NCBI GenBank assembly: GCA_934700385.1
Contig: CAKUXO010000002.1
Location: 35,255 to 99,254 of the forward strand
DNA length: 64,000 bases
From: an uncultured Candidatus Melainabacteria bacterium
GTDB lineage: Bacteria; Cyanobacteriota; Vampirovibrionia; Gastranaerophilales; Gastranaerophilaceae
Direction: 5' to 3'
Within the stretch, counting starts at the first letter, position 1, and every line of letters begins with the position of its first letter. A program made the translations under genes and the position numbers. Shown piece after piece: positions 26,918 to 34,036 of the stretch. The notes under the pieces are model-generated. The model did no database searches and was not told the origin of the DNA. It was given only the letters and a program-made list of their open reading frames with translations.

Positions 26918-28009
26918 ATGTTAAAAGTAGGTATTGTGGGACTTCCCAATGTTGGTAAATCAACACTTTTTAATGCGTTAACGAATGCTAAAAATGCGCA
27001 AAGTGCAAATTATCCATTTTGTACGATTGAACCAAATGTTGGTGTTGTAAATGTACCAGATGAGCGTTTATATACTTTGCAAAAATTAGTAAATACTCAA
27101 ACAGTAATACCTACCGCAATTGAATTTGTTGATATTGCAGGTCTTGTTAAGGGTGCATCTAAAGGTGAAGGTTTAGGAAATCAATTTTTACATAACATCC
27201 GTGAAGTAGATGCTATTGTTCAAGTTGTAAGATGTTTTGATGATGTTAATACAATCCACGTTTCAGGCAAGGTTGATCCTGTAGATGACATTGAAACAAT
27301 CAATATGGAATTAGCTCTTGCCGATATGGCAACATTAGAAAATATTTCAAAAAGAATTGCAAAACAAGTTAAATCGGGCGATAAAGAGGCAAAAATTCAA
27401 GATAGCGTTATTCAAAAATGTATGCCTTATCTTGAAAAAGGTCATTTTATTGATTCATCTGACTTTAATGAAGATGAGAAAAAAGCCCTTCATTTTTGCC
27501 ACTTATTAATGTCAAAACCTGTAATTTATTGTTGTAATGTTTCTGAAACAGACTTGTTAAACGGAAATAAATATACTCAACAGGTTAAAGATTATGTTGG
27601 TTCTAATGCTCAAGTTGTTTTAATCTGCGCTAATCTTGAAGAAGAACTCGTTGACCTTGGTGAAGCCGAAGCAAAAAATTATTTAAAAGAACTTGGAATT
27701 GAAAATTCAGGTATTGAAAGAATGATTAAATCTGCTTATGATATCTTGAATTTAAGAACATATATCACAGCAGGCGAAAAAGAAGTTCGTGCTTGGACAA
27801 TTACAAAAGGAATGAAAGCCCCTCAAGCAGCAGGCGTTATCCACACAGACTTTGAAAAAGGTTTCATTAAAGCAGAAGTTGTTGGTTATGATGACTTTAT
27901 TTCATCAGGTTCTTGGGCACAGGCTCGTGAAAAAGGCTTAGCTCGCCTAGAAGGCAAAGATTACATCGTTCAAGACGGCGACATTATGCTTTTCAGGTTT
28001 AATAATTAG
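26918..28009 (+). CDS. ychF: Ribosome-binding ATPase YchF
   Basis: A 363-residue Obg-related P-loop protein with ATP preference. The G1 motif is GLPNVGKSTLFNALT near the N-terminus; the DIAGLVKGASKGEGLGNQFL switch region is characteristic of YchF, as is the C-terminal TGS-like end containing YDDFISSGSWAQAREKGLARLEGKDYIVQDGD. YchF binds ribosomes and helps in translation and stress control. AAAGGAAAG is the ribosome-binding site. Its last 11 bases overlap the convergent gtrA-like gene. Confidence 0.97.
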   Translation: MLKVGIVGLPNVGKSTLFNALTNAKNAQSANYPFCTIEPNVGVVNVPDERLYTLQKLVNTQTVIPTAIEFVDIAGLVKGASKGEGLGNQFLHNIREVDAIVQVVRCFDDVNTIHVSGKVDPVDDIETINMELALADMATLENISKRIAKQVKSGDKEAKIQDSVIQKCMPYLEKGHFIDSSDFNEDEKKALHFCHLLMSKPVIYCCNVSETDLLNGNKYTQQVKDYVGSNAQVVLICANLEEELVDLGEAEAKNYLKELGIENSGIERMIKSAYDILNLRTYITAGEKEVRAWTITKGMKAPQAAGVIHTDFEKGFIKAEVVGYDDFISSGSWAQAREKGLARLEGKDYIVQDGDIMLFRFNN

Positions 28010-28412
28010 TTTTTTTGTTGAAAACTATAATTTTAAAAACAAAAAATGTAAATATTCCTGCTATTGCAGGCGCAAGAATTTGAGCTAAATACGGACTTAG
28101 TTTAATTTGTTTAACAAAAAATTCAAGTAAAATTGCATTAATTAAATATGCAATTACCCAACTTGTGCAACATTTTAAATATTGTTTAATTATATTTCCT
28201 TTTGTTCTAAAAACATAATGTTTATGTAGAAAAAATGATGTAAAAGACGAAAAAACCCAGCTTAAAATTAATGAAAGTTGAAAATTTTTCTGTCCTAATA
28301 GAAATAAAAAAAATATATAGAACAAATACGCTAAAAATGCATTAATTATTCCTATAATGCAAAAGCGTATTTTATCTGATATTTTAAGCCAATTTTTTTT
28401 AGTTTTATACAT
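27999..28412 (-). CDS. GtrA family membrane protein
   Basis: A 137-residue protein with four predicted transmembrane helices and the GtrA pattern FCIIGIINAFLAYLFY, then SFFLHKHYVFRTKG between helices 2 and 3, and RT-rich loop. GtrA-like proteins help move polyprenyl-phosphate-linked sugars across the inner membrane. It is the last gene of an operon with a DPPR-synthase-like enzyme and a multi-helix glycosyltransferase, which fits that role. The 3' end overlaps ychF convergently by 11 bases. Confidence 0.88.
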   Translation of the reverse strand: MYKTKKNWLKISDKIRFCIIGIINAFLAYLFYIFFLFLLGQKNFQLSLILSWVFSSFTSFFLHKHYVFRTKGNIIKQYLKCCTSWVIAYLINAILLEFFVKQIKLSPYLAQILAPAIAGIFTFFVFKIIVFNKKTNY

Positions 28413-28416
28413 AAGA

Positions 28417-29280
28417 TTAAAATTTTATTGTAACTATAGTTGTAATTAAATAAAAAATAAAAAGATATTTAAGAGTTGTGTCATTCTCGATATAAATTAT
28501 CGGGTCATCCTTTATCTTTGAAGTATTAATTAAAAATAGCAACCTAAAAATAATGAGGGTGAATGGAATTGAGGTTAAATAAAGATAAGTTGCCGCCTTT
28601 CCAAATGATGTTATATTGACAATGTATGCAATATAAAACGAAATTGATAAAATCGCATTGATTAATATAAATTGATTAAAAATTTCAAGATTGAAGTTTT
28701 TAATTGATTTTCTGCAATTTTCATTGTTTTCTAAAAGTTGAAATTCAAGTTTTCTTTTAGTATATGTAAAAAACATAGATAAGAAAAAAGTTAATAAAAC
28801 AACAAGTGGAGATGGAATTACTTTAATAGCAAAACATCCGGCAATTATTCTAAAAATAAACCCAAAAGCAATACAAGAAGCGTCGATTAGGGGAATGTTT
28901 TTTAAAAATAATGAATAAAAAACATTCAAAATAAAATATGAAATAATCATTAAAAAGCATAGTATGTTTAATTTAAAAGCTAAAAAAGATGAAATAATTA
29001 ATAATAAAATAAGAATAAGTGTTGCAAAATTTTTAGGAAAAACACCGCTTGCAATTGGTCTATTTTTCTTAATGGGATGTAATTTATCTTTTTCAATGTC
29101 AATTAAATCGTTTAAAATATAAACACAAGATGAGATTAAACAAAATGCAATAAAAATTATAAAACATTTTATACATAAATCTAATTTGTCGTAATTCATT
29201 GAAAAAATTAAAGGAAAAACAACAATTAAATTTTTTATATAATGATTTATTTTTAATGTTTTTATAATATTTTTCAACAT
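28417..29280 (-). CDS. UbiA-family phosphoribosyltransferase, decaprenyl-phosphate type (DPPR synthase)
   Basis: A 287-residue membrane enzyme with 8-9 helices. The diagnostic motif NDLIDIEKDKLHPIKKNRPIASG (roughly residues 55-80) matches the Asp-rich NDxxDxxxD region with HP(I/T)K..RPIASG, as in DPPR synthase, which transfers 5-phosphoribosyl to decaprenyl phosphate for arabinose donors. The second motif includes DASCIAFGFIFRI. UbiA-type quinone prenyltransferases are an alternative but lack this HPxKxxRP sequence. Epimerases of the arabinose route are not in this window. It lies next to GtrA and a GT-C-like gene, in one operon. Confidence 0.85.
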   Translation of the reverse strand: MLKNIIKTLKINHYIKNLIVVFPLIFSMNYDKLDLCIKCFIIFIAFCLISSCVYILNDLIDIEKDKLHPIKKNRPIASGVFPKNFATLILILLLIISSFLAFKLNILCFLMIISYFILNVFYSLFLKNIPLIDASCIAFGFIFRIIAGCFAIKVIPSPLVVLLTFFLSMFFTYTKRKLEFQLLENNENCRKSIKNFNLEIFNQFILINAILSISFYIAYIVNITSFGKAATYLYLTSIPFTLIIFRLLFLINTSKIKDDPIIYIENDTTLKYLFIFYLITTIVTIKF

Positions 29281-30735
29281 TTACACTCTCCCATGGAAAA
29301 GTGCAACAAATATACAGACAATAACTATAAAAAATAGGTATAAGCTGCTGTAAAGCGTTATTTTGTTTTCAATTGATAAAGTTAAAATTTCATTTTTAAT
29401 TAATTTTTTATAAATTATAGTAAATAAATATAAAACAAAACCGCAAATCAAGCCGTATAATAGCCAAATAAAAAATGAATAATGCTTTTGTGAATCAATT
29501 GCAATAAAATCATTTATAAAATGAAGTGCTGAAAAATTCATTATTGTTTGGTATAAAATAAAAATCGAAAGCAGACTTATCGATATTTTATCTTTTAAAA
29601 AAGAATAAAATAATGCGAGCAAAATTATTAAATAATTAAGAAAATTTTGCGTATATAAAAAACATTCACCTGTTCCATAAAAATAATTTTCAATTAAACT
29701 TATTAATATAATTAAGCCAAGAGCTGAAATTAGCCTATTGTTTGCTTTTTTAAAGTTTTTAAAGTAGCTGATAATTCCAAATAAAATTAAACCTAAGGCA
29801 CTAAAATATATGGTTGTTTTTTTGTTATCATCAAAAAATAGTATTCCATTTTTAACATTTAAATCTTTATGTATTGAAAATTTGACAGGATAAAAACTTG
29901 AAACAATCCCTCTTTGAATTAAGAATTTTATTTTCCTTTTTGGAGTAATATTTTTACTTAAATAATTAACCTCTTCTTTGGCTGAACCTTCAAAAGGAAG
30001 CGGTATATGCACATAAGCAAGTTTTTGAATAAGAGTTAAACTAAAAAATATTGTTAAAAATAAGACAACTGTTCTTAAAAAGTTTAAAAAAATCTCTTTT
30101 TTGTTTTTAGATAATTCAACGATTATCCAAAAGATTATAATTAAATTTGAAATAATTGATACAGGAATAATTCCAAAACCTAAAACGCTTAAAAGTGCCA
30201 ATATAAAACAATCTTTGAGTTTAATCTTATTTTTGTTTTTAAAAAGAATGCTTGCATATAGAAGATTTAAAACATTGAAAAATGTTGTAAAAATATAGGT
30301 TTCAGGTGTGGCGACATAAATTAATGTTGAAAAACTTATTCCAAAAATAATTGAAAAAATTATAGATAATTGTTTTTTATTTGTGAAATTTAAAATTGTT
30401 GAATATATAAAACTAACAATTGCACTTCCAAAAAGTGAACTCAAAACAAGAAAACTTGCTCTTTGGGAATGTAAAAACCCATTAATAATTTGAATTAAAG
30501 GTTGCATTTCAATTAATTGAAGCGGATGAACTCTTAGTCTGTAATGGCAGACATTGATATATAAAAAATCTTCATAAACCCTTGGACAATCAGAACCGAA
30601 AAAAATTCCATAGTCTTTAAAAACAGCGTCGTTTAAAAAGCTTAGACTAAAGGAAATTCCAAAATATAAAACAAAAAAGCAAATAAAAATAATGAAACTT
30701 TTGCTTATGGTTAAATTTTTAGTTATTGATTTCAT
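29281..30735 (-). CDS. Polytopic membrane glycosyltransferase-like protein (GT-C)
   Basis: A 484-residue protein with about 11-13 transmembrane helices and little soluble sequence. A large first periplasmic loop with acidic residues (SDCPRVYEDF) follows helix 1, the arrangement of GT-C enzymes that use polyprenyl-phosphate sugars. I do not see a family-defining motif. The start at 30735 is preferred over an in-frame ATG nine codons upstream because AGGA sits at suitable distance. It begins an operon with the DPPR-synthase-like and GtrA genes, which supports transfer of a lipid-linked pentose or hexose. Confidence 0.65.
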   Translation of the reverse strand: MKSITKNLTISKSFIIFICFFVLYFGISFSLSFLNDAVFKDYGIFFGSDCPRVYEDFLYINVCHYRLRVHPLQLIEMQPLIQIINGFLHSQRASFLVLSSLFGSAIVSFIYSTILNFTNKKQLSIIFSIIFGISFSTLIYVATPETYIFTTFFNVLNLLYASILFKNKNKIKLKDCFILALLSVLGFGIIPVSIISNLIIIFWIIVELSKNKKEIFLNFLRTVVLFLTIFFSLTLIQKLAYVHIPLPFEGSAKEEVNYLSKNITPKRKIKFLIQRGIVSSFYPVKFSIHKDLNVKNGILFFDDNKKTTIYFSALGLILFGIISYFKNFKKANNRLISALGLIILISLIENYFYGTGECFLYTQNFLNYLIILLALFYSFLKDKISISLLSIFILYQTIMNFSALHFINDFIAIDSQKHYSFFIWLLYGLICGFVLYLFTIIYKKLIKNEILTLSIENKITLYSSLYLFFIVIVCIFVALFHGRV

Positions 30736-30809
30736 AAATATCCTAAAGATTGTCGAAAGCAAGACTATATTAACATAAACTATCCTATTGAATGCGAGAT
30801 TTAATAAAA

Positions 30810-30831
30810 AGTAACATTAATCATTGTTACT
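30810..30831. promoter_or_regulatory. Candidate operator upstream of the XRE regulator
   Basis: AGTAACA and TGTTACT, 8 bases apart, form a perfect 7-8-7 inverted repeat about 40 bases before the XRE-type gene. It may be an autoregulatory site and could also serve the divergent membrane operon. Confidence 0.45.
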
Positions 30832-30869
30832 CTTGTTTGAAACTTAGTTTAAAATAATTATGGTGAATA

Positions 30870-31232
30870 ATGCTTAAGAATGATTTTGGTAAAAAAATAA
30901 AAGAATTAAGAAAAGAAAGAAAGTTAACCCAAGCAAAACTTGCAGAGCTTGCCGGTGTTAATGAAAAGCATATTTCAAAAATTGAAACAGGTGTTTATTT
31001 TCCTACATTCTCAACTTTAAATAAAATTTTAAAGGTGTTGAAAGTAAACATTGAAGCGTTTGAACTTGGTATTAAAAATCCTATTGCTTCTGATAATATC
31101 TATTATTTAAAATCCCTTCAAATCTTAAATAGCGCAAAAACTGAAAAAGAGATAGAATATTATTATGGCTTTTTAAATTACGCTCAACAAGGTATTAAAA
31201 TTTTAAATGGCTCATCTTCTAATAGTGTCTAA
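30870..31232 (+). CDS. XRE-family HTH regulator
   Basis: A 120-residue protein with a Cro/C1-type helix-turn-helix at about residues 7-65: FGKKIKELRKERKLTQAKLAELAGVNEKHISKIE, then FPTFSTLNKILKVL. Residues 66-120 are a helical tail of unknown role, perhaps for dimerisation. It sits alone between the membrane operon and the Ycf45-type gene. A 7-8-7 inverted repeat upstream may be its operator. A second, similar XRE gene lies at 37.9 kb. Confidence 0.9.
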   Translation: MLKNDFGKKIKELRKERKLTQAKLAELAGVNEKHISKIETGVYFPTFSTLNKILKVLKVNIEAFELGIKNPIASDNIYYLKSLQILNSAKTEKEIEYYYGFLNYAQQGIKILNGSSSNSV

Positions 31233-31333
31233 AATACATTATTTCAAACTGTTGCGAAGTTTTTTAAAAAATGATGATTGATATTTTAATTCGGGCATTA
31301 TAATATTAGATAAGGTAAAAGGATGACTGAAAA

Positions 31334-32929
31334 ATGAGCGAAGTGCAATTTCAAAATGATATCGGAAAATTGATAGAAATTTTGCCTTTAAGGATTAAAA
31401 GAAATATTCAAGAGGGCTTGCTTGATGACGCTATTGAAATAGTTTTAGATATAGGCAGAATTCCTGAAATTCGACTTGGTAACGGAAAAATTATTTCAAT
31501 TGGAAATGACAACATAACAAGGCAAGATTTGGATTATATTTGTGAACAACTTCCTGAATTTACTTCTGATAACCGCTCTGGTATAGCTGGCACTTTGCAT
31601 AGAATAAGCGCAATTAGAAACCGCCAAGGTAAAATCGTTGGTTTAACTTGTAGAATCGGACGTGTTATAACAGGTACAATTGAATGTATTAAAGATTTTG
31701 TTGTCCAAAATAAATCAATTCTTTTCTTAGGGCGCCCTGGAGTAGGTAAAACAACAAAACTTCGTGAAATAACCCGCTTAATGGCAGATGAACTTGGTAA
31801 AAGGGTTGTCGTTGTTGATACTTCTAATGAAATCGCAGGGGATGGCGACGTTGCTCATCCGGCTATCGGTAAAGCTAGAAGAATGCAAGTGGCTCAGCCT
31901 GAATTTCAAAAAGATATTATGATTGAAGCTGTTGAAAATCATACTCCTGAAGTTATTGTGGTTGATGAAATCGGAACAGAACTTGAAGCGCAAGCCGCTA
32001 GAACAATTGCAGAGCGTGGTGTTATGTTAATAGCAACAGCACATGGTAACACTCTTGATAACTTAATTAAAAACCCGACTTTGTCTGATTTAATTGGCGG
32101 TGTGGATACTGTTACTTTAGGTGATGATGAAGCAAAGCACAGAGGTTGCCAAAAAACGGTTTTAGAAAGACAAAAACAACCCACTTTTGATATTGTTATT
32201 GAAATTATAGATAGAAACACCCTTGCTATTTATAAAGATAGCGCCCAAGCGGTTGATTATATTTTGCGTGGATGGCCGATTACTCCTGAAATCAGAAAAG
32301 TTGATGGGAATTATAAAGAAAAAAAACAAGATGTTAATATTTTAAAAAAAGTTGAAGAACTTGATAAAAAAATAAATCAGCCGACTCAATCTTCCTTAAG
32401 TTTTAATTTTAACAGACAAAAATATATTCAAGAAAATAAAAAACATAAAAAGATTTATATTTATGCAGTTTCTCGCTCGATTGTAGATAAAATTATTGAA
32501 AGGCTTGATATAGATGCTTCAATTGTAAGAAGTGTCGAAGAAGCAGATTTTGTTATTGCTCATAAAAATTTTGCAAAAGGCGGAACAAAAATCCTTGCAA
32601 CTGCTAATGAATACAGGCTTCCTGTCTTTTTTGTAAGGACAAATTCAATGAGCCAAATTCAAAGGGTTTTAAAAGAAGCTCTTAATTTAACCCAAGAAAA
32701 TCAAGAAGTTGAACACATTACAGACTATAAAGATTCAACAGAATTAGCGCTTGATGAAACAAATGCTGCTATTGCAAAATTGTCTGAAGGTGCTGAAGTT
32801 GTTGAACTTGAGCCACAAGATAAACAAATTAGAAAACTTCAACACGAACTTGTTGAAGCCCATGGTTTTAAATCAACAAGCGTTGGAGAGGGCAAAGACC
32901 GCCATTTAAAAATATTTAAAGATGAATAA
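31334..32929 (+). CDS. ycf45: Ycf45-type ATPase with R3H nucleic-acid-binding domain
   Basis: A 531-residue protein of the cyanobacterial Ycf45 family. A SpoIIIAA-like AAA ATPase has Walker A GRPGVGKTT (133-141) and Walker B VIVVDEIG (207-214), plus TAHGNTLDNLIKNP. Residues ~330-345 are a linker. The C-terminus ends with an R3H motif (RKLQHELVEAHGFKSTS followed by RHLKIF), expected to bind single-stranded nucleic acid. The function is not established in any lineage I know. It is a useful lineage marker for Cyanobacteria and relatives, and it overlaps the downstream metallopeptidase gene by 8 bases, implying a shared operon. Confidence 0.92.
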   Translation: MSEVQFQNDIGKLIEILPLRIKRNIQEGLLDDAIEIVLDIGRIPEIRLGNGKIISIGNDNITRQDLDYICEQLPEFTSDNRSGIAGTLHRISAIRNRQGKIVGLTCRIGRVITGTIECIKDFVVQNKSILFLGRPGVGKTTKLREITRLMADELGKRVVVVDTSNEIAGDGDVAHPAIGKARRMQVAQPEFQKDIMIEAVENHTPEVIVVDEIGTELEAQAARTIAERGVMLIATAHGNTLDNLIKNPTLSDLIGGVDTVTLGDDEAKHRGCQKTVLERQKQPTFDIVIEIIDRNTLAIYKDSAQAVDYILRGWPITPEIRKVDGNYKEKKQDVNILKKVEELDKKINQPTQSSLSFNFNRQKYIQENKKHKKIYIYAVSRSIVDKIIERLDIDASIVRSVEEADFVIAHKNFAKGGTKILATANEYRLPVFFVRTNSMSQIQRVLKEALNLTQENQEVEHITDYKDSTELALDETNAAIAKLSEGAEVVELEPQDKQIRKLQHELVEAHGFKSTSVGEGKDRHLKIFKDE

Positions 32930-33608
32930 ACTTTTAAAAAATCAAACTAAAACAGAAGAAATTGATAACTTTAAAATAAAATATAAAAAACTTCTTATCT
33001 CAAAAAACATTAAAATCACCCTTAAAAATCAAAACGAACTTTTGGTTACAATGCCGATTTTATGTCCTTTTAAAACTGCAAAAGAATTTTTATTGAAAAA
33101 TTTTGATAAAATTAAAAGTTTTAAAATAACTAAAAAAAATTATGATAAAAATTTTAAAACAAAGTTTGATTCCCTAAAAATCCTTGAGGGGGATAGTTTT
33201 AACACTACTTTAAAAAAGAATATTGTTTATTTTACATATCCTAAACAGCTTGATTTTTCTTCTGAACTTGTGCAGAAAAATTTTGAAGAAGCATATTTAA
33301 AAGCCTTAAAACAAGAAGCTAAGAACTATCTTCCTCAAAGATTAAAATTTTTAGCTGAAAAATTTAACTTTTCTTTTGGAAAAATCAGCTTAAGAAATCA
33401 AAAAACTCGCTTTGGAAGCTGTTCTTTTAAAAATGATATCAGTTTAAATATTAATTTGATGAAATATGATTTTGATATAATTGATTATGTTTTAATCCAC
33501 GAACTTTGCCACACGAGAGTTAAAAATCATTCTAAAAAGTTTTGGGATGAAGTCGAAAAATATTGTCCTAATTACAAAGAATTGCGCCATAGGCTGAAAA
33601 ATTCTTAA
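32922..33608 (+). CDS. YgjP-type zinc metallopeptidase
   Basis: A 228-residue protein of the YgjP/M48-like metallopeptidase family. The zinc site is HELCH (H193, E194, H197) with a third ligand near H203 in NHSKKFW; KTRFGSCSFKNDISLNINLM precedes it, as in YgjP (PF01863). The end, KELRHRLK, also fits the family. It overlaps the Ycf45-type gene by 8 bases, and the pairing may indicate a shared role with the R3H ATPase, though the substrate is unknown. Members are cytosolic; no signal peptide is present. Confidence 0.9.
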   Translation: MNKLLKNQTKTEEIDNFKIKYKKLLISKNIKITLKNQNELLVTMPILCPFKTAKEFLLKNFDKIKSFKITKKNYDKNFKTKFDSLKILEGDSFNTTLKKNIVYFTYPKQLDFSSELVQKNFEEAYLKALKQEAKNYLPQRLKFLAEKFNFSFGKISLRNQKTRFGSCSFKNDISLNINLMKYDFDIIDYVLIHELCHTRVKNHSKKFWDEVEKYCPNYKELRHRLKNS

Positions 33609-33659
33609 ATATTAAGAAATGTATATTTTTGATAAATAATTTTTAAAAATGAACAACTT

Positions 33660-33688
33660 TTGCCTTTTTTCGTTTTAGTATGTATATT
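33660..33688 (+). promoter_or_regulatory. Promoter of the small secreted protein gene
   Basis: TTGCCT (33660-33665), a 17-base spacer and TATATT (33683-33688), followed by GGAGG as ribosome-binding site. A good consensus match in a region otherwise free of genes. Confidence 0.6.
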
Positions 33689-33709
33689 AAATGATATATG
33701 GAGGTAAAT

Positions 33710-33973
33710 ATGAAAAAAATTTCGATTTTATCATTAATTGCATTAATGGCTTTTACAAGTTTTGCAAGTGCTAGAACTATTTACGATTCAACTGGTAGAA
33801 ACATTGTTAAAGATGACACTTTACGTGGTCAAAAAAGAGCAATTGAACAACAAAGAGAAACTCAAAGAAAAATGCAAGCTGCTGCAGCTGCTAAAATTGA
33901 TTATGAAAAAGCTCTTAAATCTCTTGAACAAGAAAAACCAAAAACAAATTTCTATCAAGATAGAATTAAATAA
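33710..33973 (+). CDS. Small secreted protein of unknown function
   Basis: An 87-residue protein with a Sec signal peptide (MKKISILSLIALMAFTSFASA, cleavage predicted after residue 21) and a mature part rich in Lys, Gln and Arg: a helical stretch GQKRAIEQQRETQRKMQAAAAAK and a basic end. The start at 33710 is chosen because GGAGG precedes it at ideal distance; an in-frame ATG 4 codons upstream lacks one. It has its own promoter and a strong terminator. The product should be periplasmic; no family recognised. Confidence 0.8.
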   Translation: MKKISILSLIALMAFTSFASARTIYDSTGRNIVKDDTLRGQKRAIEQQRETQRKMQAAAAAKIDYEKALKSLEQEKPKTNFYQDRIK

Positions 33974-33988
33974 TTATAATTATTTTTT

Positions 33989-34022
33989 AAAAAAACCTTG
34001 GCGATTATGCCAAGGTTTTTGT
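33989..34022. terminator. Bidirectional terminator between the secreted protein gene and pheT
   Basis: AAAAACCTTGGC and GCCAAGGTTTTT form a 12-bp stem with a 6-base loop, with T-rich tracts usable in both directions. It follows the secreted-protein gene (+) and pheT (-). Confidence 0.9.
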
Positions 34023-34036
34023 TTTGTTTAGCTTAA

